DNA of 38,593 bases from Syntrophomonadaceae bacterium (GCA_012729715.1 JAAYCQ010000038.1:1-38593); one strand, 5' to 3'; positions 14,929 through 24,743 are shown, counted from the stretch's first letter. Translations and numbers: made by a program. The notes: a model not told the origin generated them from the sequence alone.

Positions 14929-16428
14929 TTACTTCTTATATGTCCTTATCCCATTAGAATCCATATATATTTTTTTTGCATCCATTAATTTTTGCAGATA
15001 CGGATTGTGATCACCACCGGTATCTTCCAACAATTTCTGCAGATTAAAAAGGTCGTTATAAGTTAAATACGGATAATCCGCGCCTCCGAATTTTCCATTG
15101 GCATAGTAACAATAATACAAGTTTTTATCACTCTTAATCCACGAATTACAGGTATTCTCTATTCCCTTCAACATTTTGTCTCCCAAAAGCGTGAAAGAAG
15201 AATTTCCCGTCGTTTTTCCCAACTTATAGAGAAACCGGATTTCCTCTAGCTGATGGTTCAGAGAACTATGAGGTAATCGATATTTCCCATTTTCATGATA
15301 ATAATCCTGCACCAGCCAACCTTCTTTTCCCCGGGAATCAAGGACAGTGTAATGATGCTTATTTGCAAATTTCATAAAGAAATTCCCATATTTCAGGGCA
15401 TAATCCAAAAACCGTTGTTCATTAAACTTTTCATAGGCCTCAATAAACAAAATCCCTAAATCGGTATTAAATCTACTATCATAGAAATCAGCTTCAATTC
15501 CATAAGCATTATAAAGCCAATTACTCCTGGGCATAGTCTTCATGTAGCCTTTTGCGTCCATATTCTGAGCTTGTATGTAAAGCTGAGCATATCCCAAATC
15601 ATCTGCAGCTTTGCTTCCGCCTGTTAAAATAAAACCTGATACCACATATACCCCAGGATTTTTCCAGTAGGTGTTTTTCTGATAGGGGGAGTAGGTTTTG
15701 GGCATTATATAGTATGAACCATCCATGAGCCATCGGTTATCTTTTGCATAGCTGTACCCTACCCATATTTGCCTCATAGCCCCATAGTTCCAATCCAGCA
15801 AGGGACTATCCGATTCCAAGGCCCAGATCTCACCCCAGGTCCCAGGTTTATTTACAAAACACATCTGCAGTTGGAAACCTTCTGCCGTTTTTGTTACCAT
15901 TATTTCATGGCATAAGTCATTCATAGCCTTTACTACACCGCAGCCCAAATCCTTGTAGATAAAAGGCTGATTTAATAATATGTGCCTGTTGCCTATAGTT
16001 AAAAACAAATCCGTAACCGGGAGTCTTCCTTCGGTAAGTTCTTGTTCCTCTATCCATTTACCCATTTTTTCATTATAGTATGTAAGGGTTCCGTTTACCC
16101 CTTTGTAGGAGATTATATAAATAAGGTTTTCTCCCCCGTGTTCAAAAGTAATTTTGTCATGCCAATATAAATCCCCGTTGTTAAACTGAAATTCTCTGCT
16201 CTCTATTGTCGAATTATTCCAGTGCTGTTTTTCCCGTTTAACCGTCGCCAATTCCAATTGGAGAACGGTATGAGGGTTCTTTACTCTTTTTTGTATGTAA
16301 GCTTCTCGTTGTTGTTGAGGAGAAACAGCAACACCAAATGCTTCTGCCGTTTGAAGCTGCAGAGTAATTGCTCCTATTAATCCGGCAATAATAAAAATCG
16401 TGATTACTTTAATAAACTTCTTTCTCAT
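14929..16428 (-). CDS. Exported protein, possibly an (alpha/alpha) toroid related to D-glucuronyl C5-epimerase
   Basis: The 499-residue product starts with a signal peptide (MRKKFIKV, hydrophobic core about 8-22, likely cleavage after TAEA near residue 30). The N-terminal half is beta-rich. The C-terminal half has repeated helices: GILFIEAYEKFNEQRFLDYALKYG, then HSSLNHQLEEIRFLYKLG and LLGDKMLKGIENTCNSW. That pattern of helical hairpins with a histidine/asparagine loop resembles the C-terminal domain of glucuronyl C5-epimerases and six-hairpin glycosidases, so a role on extracellular polysaccharide is plausible but unproven. Its ATG overlaps the mtaB stop as ATGA. It does not belong to the conserved block and was probably inserted. 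Confidence 0.55.
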   Translation of the reverse strand: MRKKFIKVITIFIIAGLIGAITLQLQTAEAFGVAVSPQQQREAYIQKRVKNPHTVLQLELATVKREKQHWNNSTIESREFQFNNGDLYWHDKITFEHGGENLIYIISYKGVNGTLTYYNEKMGKWIEEQELTEGRLPVTDLFLTIGNRHILLNQPFIYKDLGCGVVKAMNDLCHEIMVTKTAEGFQLQMCFVNKPGTWGEIWALESDSPLLDWNYGAMRQIWVGYSYAKDNRWLMDGSYYIMPKTYSPYQKNTYWKNPGVYVVSGFILTGGSKAADDLGYAQLYIQAQNMDAKGYMKTMPRSNWLYNAYGIEADFYDSRFNTDLGILFIEAYEKFNEQRFLDYALKYGNFFMKFANKHHYTVLDSRGKEGWLVQDYYHENGKYRLPHSSLNHQLEEIRFLYKLGKTTGNSSFTLLGDKMLKGIENTCNSWIKSDKNLYYCYYANGKFGGADYPYLTYNDLFNLQKLLEDTGGDHNPYLQKLMDAKKIYMDSNGIRTYKK

Positions 16429-17744
16429 TTTTCTCCCACCACTTTCCCTAAACTGCCCTCAACCCGACCTTCGTTAATCCCCTCCACTCTAATCTGGACG
16501 ATTTCGCCGCACAGGTCGTGGGGAGACTGGAACCTGACTTCGATATAGTTGTCACTGAGGCCAGTGTAATCTTGCTCTCCGGTTTTCTTTTCGACCAGCA
16601 GGGTAAGTTCCTGCCCTATCTGGCTGGCAATGAACTCATCATGTTTTCTCTGAGCAAGGTTTAGAAGTTTCTGGCTGCGGGCCTGTTTTTCCTGTGGTGG
16701 TACCTGCGGTGTCATAGAAGCAGCTCTGGTGCCGGGGCGTCTGGAATAAGGGAAAACATGCAAATCCATAAAGGGTAGGCTATCTATGAGGTCGTAGGTA
16801 TCCTGAAAATCTTTTTCATATTCCCCAGGGAAACCTACCATAATATCTGTGGTCAGGGCTACACCGGGAATACGAGCGGCAATTCCCTGCAGTAGGTCAT
16901 AATAATATTCCCGGCTGTAACGCCGGTTCATAGCTTTAAGTATGTCGTTGCTGCCGCTCTGCAGGGGTATGTGAAAATGGCGGCACATCCTGGTAGAGTT
17001 ATCGGCTATAAAATTTATAAGTTCCTGACTGACTTCCAGGGGTTCCAACGAGCTCAAGCGCAGGCGATAATCGCCTCCTATTTCAGTCAGGATTTTATCC
17101 AGGAGCCGAAATAGGTCCCAATTATCCAGGTCTTTGCCGTAAAAACCGCTATGGATGCCAGTTAATACTATTTCCCGATAACCCAGGGAAAGCAGCTGTT
17201 CTATTTCCTGCATGACATGTTCCGGCAACTTGCTGCGTACAGGGCCGCGGGCGCGGGGTACAATGCAATAGGAACAGCCGCTCTCGCAACCATCCTGAAT
17301 CTTTACAAAAGCCCGGGTACGTTTATGCTGCTGGGAGTATAATACGGGCCTTAATCTTCTATCCTTATCTGGTAAATGCTCTATTACTATCGGTTTTGGC
17401 TGCTCTGGGTCCAGTTCTTCAATAATGCCAGCAATATTTTCTTTATCCAGGTTGCTAACTATAAGGTCAATTCCTTCAATACCGGCCAGTTCTTTAGCGG
17501 CAACCTGAACCATACAGCCGGTAACCGCTACCAGAGCACGTGGATGGCGGGCTGCCCGCCGTATAATGGCCCTGGATTTACGGTCACTAACATGGGTGAC
17601 GGTACAGGTATTTATGAGATAAACATCAGCTTCGTCAGTAAAATCAACTATTTCATAACCCCGATGGATAAATTCTTCTTTTAATTGTTCCGTTTCCACC
17701 TGGTTGACCTTGCACCCCAGGGTGTAAAAGGCGATTTTTTTCAA
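16425..17744 (-). CDS. mtaB: tRNA t6A37 methylthiotransferase MtaB
   Basis: MtaB is a radical-SAM enzyme that converts t6A37 to ms2t6A in tRNAs reading ANN codons. The N-terminal UPF0004 domain carries cluster-ligand cysteines C11 (TLGCKVNQVE), C47 and C77. The radical-SAM cluster is C153-x3-C157-x2-C160 in DGCESGCSYCIVPRARG. A TRAM domain ends the protein. The length, 439 residues, is normal. The start is TTG, about 10 bases after AAGGAG. Its usual position is right after rsmE; here the MBL gene and the sigma pseudogene lie between them. Confidence 0.95.
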   Translation of the reverse strand: MKKIAFYTLGCKVNQVETEQLKEEFIHRGYEIVDFTDEADVYLINTCTVTHVSDRKSRAIIRRAARHPRALVAVTGCMVQVAAKELAGIEGIDLIVSNLDKENIAGIIEELDPEQPKPIVIEHLPDKDRRLRPVLYSQQHKRTRAFVKIQDGCESGCSYCIVPRARGPVRSKLPEHVMQEIEQLLSLGYREIVLTGIHSGFYGKDLDNWDLFRLLDKILTEIGGDYRLRLSSLEPLEVSQELINFIADNSTRMCRHFHIPLQSGSNDILKAMNRRYSREYYYDLLQGIAARIPGVALTTDIMVGFPGEYEKDFQDTYDLIDSLPFMDLHVFPYSRRPGTRAASMTPQVPPQEKQARSQKLLNLAQRKHDEFIASQIGQELTLLVEKKTGEQDYTGLSDNYIEVRFQSPHDLCGEIVQIRVEGINEGRVEGSLGKVVGEK

Positions 17745-17831
17745 ATATTATTTACTCCTTTCGGAAGCAAGAATACCATCAAAATAGTGTTGTTAGAGAG
17801 CCTGGACAGTATGAAAAAATAATAGGCCCGG

Positions 17832-18716
17832 TTAAAGTCGAGATTTTACATTTTTGACTAGTTGATAAACGGAACCCATCATCAAATCCTGAGGATAGTA
17901 AGACATCGCTCCCTTTATATAGGTATTATAAAGTTCTATAGTGATGGATTCGTCACTCTGCCCCCTATTAAGTTTTTCCTTTATTAAATCAAAAGCTTGT
18001 ACTGCCGCGTCTAAAGCCCCAGAGTAGAACTGCTGCACCTGTTGAGCGCCGACTGACACGTCCCCATGGCCAACCCCCAGCACTTCTGTGGGATACTGCC
18101 TTAATCTCTTAATCGTATCCCGGTAAATATCATAATCCTGGAAGAAAACCGGAGACATTATACCACTGGGGGCCTGGTAACCACCAGCATCAGAAATAAA
18201 CATGGCTTGATCGCTGGGCAGATAGGCCGCCAGAGAGCAGGCACTATGCCCAGGAGCCTCAATAATCTCGAGCTTTAGCTCGTCATCTACAATAATAGTA
18301 TCCCCTTCACCAAGGGTAAAGTCTACCTTAACCCGGTCTATCTCAAGCGGTCCCGAAATAGTTGGCAATAGCTGTTTTTCATTATAAGCATCGATAATAA
18401 AGGCATCGGCCCTCTGCAAAATCGGTTTTAACTTTTCATGTGACAACATTTTATGGGTAACAGGACTAGCTGCCACCTGAGCTGCCGGGAAAAGGTCTTT
18501 TAACATTGGAATGCCGCATACATGGTCAAAATGAGAATGCATGACCAGAATGTGTTTTATATCCGGCTTATTTTCAAGGTCTGACCATTGCCGGGCAAAT
18601 ATGCTTACCCCTACACTTGTACCACATTCTATAAGGGTCGCCTCTTTTTGCCCCACAATGAAGTAATTAAAATTACCATTACCCAGAACCATTACATTAT
18701 CTGTCAGCCTTGTCAT
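17832..18716 (-). CDS. MBL-fold metal-dependent hydrolase
   Basis: The 294-residue soluble protein has the metallo-beta-lactamase signature H60-S-H62-F-D64-H65, with H157 in APGHSACS, D176 in FISDAGGY, and a late histidine in GVGHGDV. These form a complete binuclear metal site, so the enzyme should be active, but the substrate cannot be read from the sequence; glyoxalase-II-like, lactonase-like and RNase-type members all share these motifs. The ATG follows GGGGGGAG. It is not part of the conserved Firmicute order here. The 87-bp gap to mtaB holds that gene's ribosome-binding site and no clear hairpin. Confidence 0.85.
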   Translation of the reverse strand: MTRLTDNVMVLGNGNFNYFIVGQKEATLIECGTSVGVSIFARQWSDLENKPDIKHILVMHSHFDHVCGIPMLKDLFPAAQVAASPVTHKMLSHEKLKPILQRADAFIIDAYNEKQLLPTISGPLEIDRVKVDFTLGEGDTIIVDDELKLEIIEAPGHSACSLAAYLPSDQAMFISDAGGYQAPSGIMSPVFFQDYDIYRDTIKRLRQYPTEVLGVGHGDVSVGAQQVQQFYSGALDAAVQAFDLIKEKLNRGQSDESITIELYNTYIKGAMSYYPQDLMMGSVYQLVKNVKSRL

Positions 18717-18839
18717 TATACTCCCCCCAATATCTTAATTAACCCTTCATCTCTGGTCGACTTAGCCTGGTTTAACACTTCTTTATACTTTTGTAATAAA
18801 TAAATCGGATAATTTGCAGGGTTTTTTATGTTCCTATCG

Positions 18840-19130
18840 TTATTATTAATGTATGGGAAGGAGGTGGTCAAGGTTTGCCATGATGAGACAGAAGGTTTCC
18901 TGGCCAGGGATCCACAAGCATTCGAAGAATTGATTAACCAGTATAAAGCCTATGTTTTGCGATTATTCTACGTATTATTAATGACCCGTACGATGCCCAG
19001 GATATTGCCCAGGAAGTGTTTTTACAGCTTTACCGTTCTCTTCCCGAGTAGAAACCTGACCACCTGAAAGCCTGGATAGGCCGAATTACTACCAATAAAG
19101 CTATTGTCACTATAAGATGACGATTATTCA
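18840..19130 (+). pseudogene. Decayed ECF-type RNA polymerase sigma factor gene
   Basis: Joined across frames, the translation reads like sigma region 2 of an ECF factor: DPQAFEELINQYKAYVLRLFYV, then INDPYDAQDIAQEVFLQLYRSLPE, then KPDHLKAWIGRITTNKAI. The first and second parts are in different frames, with a shift near 18972-18974. A TAG at 19049-19051 interrupts the third, and region 4 is missing or unrecognisable after about 19100. A strong ribosome-binding site (GGAAGGAGGTGG) remains near 18848, but no clear start codon follows at good spacing. It is on the opposite strand to its neighbours, beside a palindromic repeat, and no anti-sigma gene is present. The remaining 79-residue open frame is unlikely to be functional. 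Confidence 0.8.
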
Positions 19131-19204
19131 TCAAGAGCGGGGAATAAGCATCAACCAGCTTCCCTGAGCACAAATTATGGCAGCGTAATAATATATATTA
19201 GTCA

Positions 19205-19244
19205 AAGGTGTCAAGGTGTTGGGAGAACCGTCCCCTGACACCTT
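19205..19244. repeat. Palindromic GGGGACGG-core repeat at the rsmE stop codon
   Basis: AAGGTGTC (19205-19212) and GACACCTT (19237-19244) are complementary arms around a core that reads GGGGACGGTTCTCCC on the minus strand. The right arm ends inside the rsmE stop codon (19243-19245). It is one of several copies with a shared core and different arms. Confidence 0.75.
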
Positions 19245-19986
19245 ATCCCAGATCCCCGTATTCATAGAGGATTATGCTGGCAGCGACCAGGCCGGCGGTT
19301 TCAGTTCTTAGTATTCTGGGGCCCAGGGAGGCGGTAACAATTCCCTGACGGGATGCTGCCAGAACCTCACTATCAGAAAATCCGCCTTCGGGTCCGATTA
19401 GTATGAATATCTCTTTTGCACCTGTAAATTGTTCACCCTGTAGCAGGGCCTTGAGGCTATTTGTATCTTCATTCTCATATAGCATTATGGCAGGTTTGTC
19501 CCCTATCTTCTCAAGCAGAGAGGTAAAATTCATTACCGGCATTACCTCTGGGATTAGATTACGGCGACATTGTTTACAGGCTTCCCGGGCGATGGTTTGC
19601 CAGCGATGAACCTTTTTTTCAGTCTTATCCCCCGCCAGGCGTACTACGCTGCGCTCACAGCTTACCGGGTAAATAGCGGTTACACCTATCTCTACTGATT
19701 TCTGTATTATAGTGTCCATTTTTTCGCCTTTGGCTATACCTTGAGCCAGATACAGTTTTAGTGCCGGTTCGCTTTCCCGCAAACCGGTATGTATTATTTC
19801 CCCGGTAAGAATACCGTTTTCCCTGCCTTCCAGCCGAACCTGGTATTCCCGTCCAGTTCCATCGAAGCACACCACGATATCCCCGGTGGTAAGGCGCAGG
19901 ACCTTTTCTATATGCCTGGCTTCTTCCTGGTCTATGCAGACGGTATTTTCTTTTATATTCTGGGGAGAAATAAAAAAGCGGTGCAT
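19243..19986 (-). CDS. rsmE: 16S rRNA (uracil1498-N3)-methyltransferase RsmE
   Basis: RsmE methylates U1498 of 16S rRNA in the decoding centre. The protein is 247 residues from the chosen ATG (MHRFFI), with an N-terminal PUA-like domain and a C-terminal SPOUT (knotted) domain. The knot motifs are visible in IFILIGPEGGFSDSEV and SLGPRILRTETAGLVA, and YLAQGIAKGEKMDTIIQKSVEIG is family-typical. A GTG three codons earlier sits too close to the AGGAG to be the start. It is the last gene of the heat-shock operon and follows prmA across a palindromic repeat. Confidence 0.95.
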   Translation of the reverse strand: MHRFFISPQNIKENTVCIDQEEARHIEKVLRLTTGDIVVCFDGTGREYQVRLEGRENGILTGEIIHTGLRESEPALKLYLAQGIAKGEKMDTIIQKSVEIGVTAIYPVSCERSVVRLAGDKTEKKVHRWQTIAREACKQCRRNLIPEVMPVMNFTSLLEKIGDKPAIMLYENEDTNSLKALLQGEQFTGAKEIFILIGPEGGFSDSEVLAASRQGIVTASLGPRILRTETAGLVAASIILYEYGDLG

Positions 19987-20005
19987 TTGACACACTCTCC
20001 TGGAA

Positions 20006-20035
20006 GGGTTGACAAGGGGACGGGATTGTCAACCC
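20006..20035. repeat. Palindromic GGGGACGG-core repeat between prmA and rsmE
   Basis: Perfect 10-bp arms, GGGTTGACAA (20006-20015) and TTGTCAACCC (20026-20035), flank a GGGGACGGGA core read on the plus strand. It begins one base after the prmA stop codon (20037-20039) and lies just before the rsmE ribosome-binding site, so it would form a hairpin in the operon mRNA. Confidence 0.8.
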
Positions 20036-20036
20036 C

Positions 20037-20963
20037 TTATGCTTTGCGGGCAGCGACACCTATCCAGTCTACATCGCTTAATACTTGTTCTATAATAAAA
20101 CCATGTTTTTGCAGTTGTTGTTCTACTCCCGGCCAGCGGCTATCTACTATACCGGAACCGAAGAAATAGCCTCCGGAAGGCAATACTTTCGCGGCTTCGG
20201 GAATAAGATGGATTACTACTTCAGCAGTTATGTTGGCCAGTATCATATTAGCTTTTTTGCTATGCAAAACCTCTACGATATCTCCCTCTTCAACTTGAAT
20301 AATATCCTGCAAGCCGTTTAGAAGGATATTTTCCCGGGCCACTTTGACTGCCACATCATCAACGTCCATGGCAAATATGGAACGGGCACCTAGCTTAGCC
20401 GCACCGATGGAAAGGATACCGGAACCACATCCGGCATCTACTATATATTCCCCACCTTTGACATACTGGTCGACAAAGCGCAGGCAAAAACGGGTAGAGG
20501 CATGGATGCCAGTTCCAAAGGCCATACCGGGATCTATTTCAATTATTACTTCCCCATCCTGGGTCGGGTAATCTTCCCAGGAGGGTTTAATTACCAGCCT
20601 CTCACCTACTTTAAAGGTATGATAGTATTTTTTCCAGGACTGTTCCCAGTCCTCATTTTTTACCTCATCTATAAAGACCTTGAGCTTAGGATTATTGAAG
20701 TTATCCTTTACTGCTTGCAGGCAGGAATAGAACTCGTCCATAACCTCTTTATCTTCATGAAAATAGGCCTTTACCACCACAAATTCGTGATCCAGGAAAT
20801 CCGGTGATACCGACTGGGATTCCCAGTTCTCGGCATTAACATATTTTCGAGCTGCCTGGGGGTCTTCAATGACTACCCCGCCTGATCCCAGGCGATGAAA
20901 TATGCCGGCAATAGCTTCGACACATATGCCTTCGGTAAGTACGCTAATTTCTTTCCATTTCAT
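20037..20963 (-). CDS. prmA: Ribosomal protein L11 methyltransferase
   Basis: PrmA trimethylates L11 at several lysines/N-terminus. The protein is 308 residues. The SAM-binding motif is VDAGCGSGIL (175-184), preceded by IEIDPGMAFGTGIHAST and followed by the catalytic-loop motif MILANITAEV. An N-terminal substrate-recognition domain covers about 1-100. The ATG follows AGAGGTGCAAAT. As in most Clostridia it lies downstream of dnaJ, so its expression should rise with the heat-shock transcript. Confidence 0.96.
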   Translation of the reverse strand: MKWKEISVLTEGICVEAIAGIFHRLGSGGVVIEDPQAARKYVNAENWESQSVSPDFLDHEFVVVKAYFHEDKEVMDEFYSCLQAVKDNFNNPKLKVFIDEVKNEDWEQSWKKYYHTFKVGERLVIKPSWEDYPTQDGEVIIEIDPGMAFGTGIHASTRFCLRFVDQYVKGGEYIVDAGCGSGILSIGAAKLGARSIFAMDVDDVAVKVARENILLNGLQDIIQVEEGDIVEVLHSKKANMILANITAEVVIHLIPEAAKVLPSGGYFFGSGIVDSRWPGVEQQLQKHGFIIEQVLSDVDWIGVAARKA

Positions 20964-20984
20964 ATTTGCACCTCTATCGTCTTA

Positions 20985-21010
20985 GCAAACAGGAGAATCG
21001 TCCCCTTTGC
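20985..21010. repeat. Degenerate palindromic GGGGACG-core repeat between dnaJ and prmA
   Basis: Arms GCAAA (20985-20989) and TTTGC (21006-21010) enclose a core that reads GGGGACGATTCTCC on the minus strand, matching the core at 19205-19244 with one change. It lies two bases after the dnaJ stop codon. Confidence 0.6.
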
Positions 21011-21012
21011 CC

Positions 21013-22155
21013 CTATCCCATTGCATCCTTGAATTTATCAAATATTCCTTTCTTACCGGCCTTCTCCTCTTCGTTGTCATCATTAAAGGCCATAAGCAGT
21101 TCCTTCTGCTTCTTACTCAAACGTTTGGGGATAGTTACTTCGATTATTACCCGCAAGTCTCCCTGGCGATGGCTGTGCAGGTGAGGTATGCCTTTGCCCC
21201 TTACCGTAATAATATCGCCTGGCTGAGTACCTTCAGGAATATTGAGCTCATGGCTGGCTCCTCCTAATAGAGGTATTTCCACCTGTGTGCCCAGCGCAGC
21301 CTGCACAAAATCAATGCTCTGGGTGGTAATCAGATTATAACCGTCTCTTTGTAGGCGCGGGTGGGGTCTTACCAGTATGGTTATATAAAGATCACCCGGC
21401 GGGCCACCACGAATACCCTGTTCGCCTTCATTTTGAATTCTTAAACGGGAACCATTGTCCACACCGGCGGGAATCCTGACCTGAATTTTACGAGTTTTTC
21501 TGACCTGACCGTTACCCCGGCAAGCAGGGCAGGGTTTTTCGATAATTTTACCCTCGCCGTGGCACCGGCTACAGGGACGTACGGTTTCAAAGCGTCCAAA
21601 CGGTGTACTCTGTACACTGCGTACCTGACCACTACCGTGGCAATCGGGACAGTTTTTAACACTGGAACCAGGTTCAGCTCCACTGCCGTTACACTTATCG
21701 CATTTTTCCACCCGCGGCAGTTCAATATCCTTTTCCATACCAAAAACTGCATCTTCAAAGTTAACCTCCAGACGCATCTCCAGGTCTGCGCCCCGCTGCG
21801 GCCCGGTGCGGGTACGCCGCCCGGCAGTGCCAGCACCTCCAAAAATAAGGTCGAAGATATCGCCAAAGCCACCCATGTCGCCAAAACCTCCGAACCCTCC
21901 GCCGAATCCCCCGGCGTTACGGGTTGGATCAAAGGCATCATGCCCAAAACGGTCATAAGCTTCCCTTTTGTTATCGTCGCTGAGTACCTCGTAGGCATCA
22001 CTTACCTCTTTGAACTTATCCGCCGCATTGGGATCATCCCGATTAACATCAGGATGATACTTACGCGCCATCTGGCGGTAAGCTTTTTTTATTTCCTCCG
22101 CCGTGGCATTTTTAGATACTCCCAAAACCTCATAGAAATCTCTTTTTGTGGCCAT
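21013..22155 (-). CDS. dnaJ: Chaperone protein DnaJ
   Basis: DnaJ (Hsp40) delivers unfolded clients to DnaK and stimulates its ATPase. The 380-residue protein is the full class I type: a J domain with HPD at 34-36, a Gly/Phe-rich linker with [10 protein letters not shown], four CxxCxGxG zinc repeats ([32 protein letters not shown]) and the client-binding C-terminal domain. The ATG follows AGGTGGGGAATA. The gene is 177 bp downstream of dnaK, in a gap with two hairpins. Confidence 0.98.
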   Translation of the reverse strand: MATKRDFYEVLGVSKNATAEEIKKAYRQMARKYHPDVNRDDPNAADKFKEVSDAYEVLSDDNKREAYDRFGHDAFDPTRNAGGFGGGFGGFGDMGGFGDIFDLIFGGAGTAGRRTRTGPQRGADLEMRLEVNFEDAVFGMEKDIELPRVEKCDKCNGSGAEPGSSVKNCPDCHGSGQVRSVQSTPFGRFETVRPCSRCHGEGKIIEKPCPACRGNGQVRKTRKIQVRIPAGVDNGSRLRIQNEGEQGIRGGPPGDLYITILVRPHPRLQRDGYNLITTQSIDFVQAALGTQVEIPLLGGASHELNIPEGTQPGDIITVRGKGIPHLHSHRQGDLRVIIEVTIPKRLSKKQKELLMAFNDDNEEEKAGKKGIFDKFKDAMG

Positions 22156-22184
22156 TATTCCCCACCTTCCTGAAAAACAGGGTA

Positions 22185-22302
22185 ACCCGGAAACGATAGA
22201 AGCTTCCGGGTACTATCCTCCTCCCAAGTCCAGGGTCCCTGTATATTTTATGCCCTAACCAGGGGCAAATATTTTAATTCTTAAACTATTAAATTATAGT
22301 TT
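22185..22302 (-). promoter_or_regulatory. dnaK-dnaJ spacer with two hairpins
   Basis: The 177-bp spacer contains an AT-rich hairpin (AAACTAT 22283-22289 with ATAGTTT 22296-22302) soon after the dnaK stop, and a GC-rich one (ACCCGGAA 22185-22192 with TTCCGGGT 22204-22211) before dnaJ. Neither has a U tract, so they look more like mRNA-stability or processing structures than terminators. They may help set the dnaK:dnaJ ratio; that is inference. Confidence 0.4.
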
Positions 22303-22332
22303 AATAAATACTGGCCTGGCAAGGGTTTCACT

Positions 22333-24144
22333 TTATTTGTCATCATCATCGGGAATGTTATAATCAGCATCAAACACCTCATCGGAACCCGGCTCCGAGT
22401 CTTGTTGCTGGTTTACGTTTTCATACATTTTGGCCGTAAAAGCATAAATGGCTTCAGTCAGGGCTTCAGTTTTAGCTTCGATAGCGCCCATATCATCCCC
22501 TTGTAAGGCCTGGGTAAGTTCCTCTTTGGCAGCCTCAATTTTGCCCTTGGATTCCTCATCTATCTTATCGGCAAATTCTTTCAGGGTTTTATCAGCCTGG
22601 TAAATCATGCTATCAGCATTATTTCTGGTCTCAATTTCTTTCAGGCGTATTTCATCCTCTTCCGCAAACTTCTCGGCATCTTGAACCATTTTTTCGATTT
22701 CATCATCGCTAAGTCCGCTGGAGGAAGTAATGGTAATCCTCTGTTCTTTATTGGTGGCCAGGTCTTTGGCGGTTACATGAACTATTCCGTTAACATCAAT
22801 ATCAAAGGTAACTTCTACCTGTGGTACACCCCGGGGTGCAGAGGGAATACCGGTAAGCTGGAACCGGCCCAGGGTTACGTTATGCTGCGCCATTTTCCTT
22901 TCACCCTGCAATACATGAATATCTACCGAAGTCTGGTTGTCAGCCGCAGTGGTAAATACCTGGCTCTTGGCCGTAGGTATAGTAGTATTACGTTCAATAA
23001 TTTGGGTAAAGACACCACCCAGGGTTTCAATTCCCAGAGATAAAGGGGTAACATCCAATAATACCACATCGGTAACTTCCCCCGACAGCACCCCAGCCTG
23101 AATAGCTGCACCAACAGCTACTACTTCATCCGGGTTAATACCCTTGAAGGGTTCTTTGCCGGTGAAATTCTTAATAGCCTCCTGGACTGCCGGTATTCTG
23201 GTCGATCCTCCCACCAGTATCACTTTATCAATCTGGGTAGATTTCAAACCCGAGTCTTTCATAGCCTGACGCAGGGGTCCCATAGTTTTTTCCACCAGGT
23301 CGGCGGTCATTTCATTAAATTTAGCGCGGCTAAAGGTGCGCTCCAGATGCAGGGGACCATCCTGGGTAGCCGTTATATAAGGGATATTTATATCGGTACT
23401 CATTACCCCGGATAATTCATGTTTAGCTTTCTCCGCTGCCTCTTTCAGGCGGTGCATAGCCATTTTGTCACTACGCAAATCAATGCCATTATCTTTTTTA
23501 AACTCATCAACCAGCCAATCAATGATTTTATTATCAAAATCATCTCCGCCCAAACGGTTATTCCCACTGGTGGCTTTTACTTCAAATACTCCATCCCCAA
23601 TTTCCAGTATGGAGACGTCAAAGGTTCCTCCACCCAGGTCAAAAACCAGAATAGTCTGGGTCTCATCTTTATCCAAACCATAAGCCAGGGCGGCTGCGGT
23701 AGGCTCGTTTATAATCCTTAAAACTTCTAAGCCTGCTATTTTACCGGCATCTTTAGTAGCCTGACGCTGGGAGTCGGTGAAATAGGCCGGAACTGTTATT
23801 ACTGCCTGAGTTATTTTCTCGCCCAGATAAGCTTCAGCATCGGTTTTTAGCTTTTGCAAGACCATAGCGGATATTTCCTGGGGCGTATATTTCTTACCGT
23901 CAATATCTACTTTATAATCAGTACCCATCTTTCTTTTTATGGATACTACAGTTCTTTCAGGGTTGGTAATAGCCTGCCGCCTGGCAATACGCCCCACCAA
24001 TCTCTCATTAGATTTGGAAAAACCAACTACAGAAGGGGTAGTACGTTCACCCTCGGCATTAGCAATAACGGTCGCTTCACTGCCTTCCATGACAGCAATG
24101 CAGGAGTTGGTAGTACCCAGGTCAATCCCGACAACCCTACTCAT
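22333..24144 (-). CDS. dnaK: Chaperone protein DnaK (Hsp70)
   Basis: DnaK is the ATP-dependent Hsp70 chaperone. The 603-residue protein shows the N-terminal ATPase motifs [43 protein letters not shown] and [13 protein letters not shown], the linker [18 protein letters not shown], the substrate-binding beta domain, and an acidic C-terminal tail ending in DDDDK. The length is typical of Firmicutes. It follows grpE at 41 bp and is expressed from the HrcA-controlled promoter upstream of hrcA; I see no second promoter immediately before it. Confidence 0.98.
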   Translation of the reverse strand: MSRVVGIDLGTTNSCIAVMEGSEATVIANAEGERTTPSVVGFSKSNERLVGRIARRQAITNPERTVVSIKRKMGTDYKVDIDGKKYTPQEISAMVLQKLKTDAEAYLGEKITQAVITVPAYFTDSQRQATKDAGKIAGLEVLRIINEPTAAALAYGLDKDETQTILVFDLGGGTFDVSILEIGDGVFEVKATSGNNRLGGDDFDNKIIDWLVDEFKKDNGIDLRSDKMAMHRLKEAAEKAKHELSGVMSTDINIPYITATQDGPLHLERTFSRAKFNEMTADLVEKTMGPLRQAMKDSGLKSTQIDKVILVGGSTRIPAVQEAIKNFTGKEPFKGINPDEVVAVGAAIQAGVLSGEVTDVVLLDVTPLSLGIETLGGVFTQIIERNTTIPTAKSQVFTTAADNQTSVDIHVLQGERKMAQHNVTLGRFQLTGIPSAPRGVPQVEVTFDIDVNGIVHVTAKDLATNKEQRITITSSSGLSDDEIEKMVQDAEKFAEEDEIRLKEIETRNNADSMIYQADKTLKEFADKIDEESKGKIEAAKEELTQALQGDDMGAIEAKTEALTEAIYAFTAKMYENVNQQQDSEPGSDEVFDADYNIPDDDDK

Positions 24145-24185
24145 TTACAACACCTCCAGATTAATTATAAAAAGAATTGCTGTTT

Positions 24186-24728
24186 TTATTTGCTCACCTT
24201 CACCAGACTAGGCCTTATAACCCGGCCATGAAGGATATACCCGGTTTGAAATTCCTCAATAATAGTATTTTCAGAATGCTCATCGCTTTCCTCCACTATC
24301 AGGGGCTGGTGATACTGGGGATCAAAAGCCTGCCCCAGGGCTTCTATCGGCTCTACTCCTTCATTCTTAATTATTTCCTGCAGACTTCTGGTAATCATCT
24401 CTACACCCTTGCTCAAACCTTCCAGATCCTTGCTATTGTCAAACTGAGCCAGGGCCCTTTCCAAATCATCAATTACCGGCAGCAGTTTTTGGATTAAAGG
24501 AAGAAGAGCAAATTTACTGTATTCTTCTTTATCCCGGGCGGCCCGCTTTTTGAAATTCTCCAATTCGGCCAGGGATCTCAGATAGAGATCATAGTTCTTT
24601 TGACTTTCCTGCTGACTCTTTTCCAGTTCACTTTTCAGGGCAGTGATTTCATCCACTTCGGTTTCCAAATCAACTGGTTCAGTTCCCGGATTCTCTTCTT
24701 GCATTTCCATAATATCCTTGCTTTCCAT
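24186..24728 (-). CDS. grpE: Nucleotide exchange factor GrpE
   Basis: GrpE releases ADP from DnaK. The 180-residue protein has an acidic N-terminal tail, a long coiled-coil (about 25-80, with ALKSELEKSQQESQ), the family motif LRSLAELENFKKRAARDKEE, and a C-terminal beta domain with EALGQAFDPQYHQPL and GYILHGRVIRPSLVKVSK. The ATG follows AGAGGTGATTAATATCC. It lies 15 bp after the group III chaperonin gene, which is inserted between hrcA and grpE. Confidence 0.97.
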   Translation of the reverse strand: MESKDIMEMQEENPGTEPVDLETEVDEITALKSELEKSQQESQKNYDLYLRSLAELENFKKRAARDKEEYSKFALLPLIQKLLPVIDDLERALAQFDNSKDLEGLSKGVEMITRSLQEIIKNEGVEPIEALGQAFDPQYHQPLIVEESDEHSENTIIEEFQTGYILHGRVIRPSLVKVSK

Positions 24729-24743
24729 GGATATTAATCACCT

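Noticed and set aside
18828-19067. A 79-residue plus-strand open frame as an intact gene
   Set aside because: Only the middle of the frame has sigma-factor similarity; the continuation lies in another frame with a stop codon, so it is a pseudogene fragment.
21441-22173. Long overlapping open frames on both strands across dnaJ
   Set aside because: They are shadows of dnaJ, lack ribosome-binding sites and have low-complexity translations.
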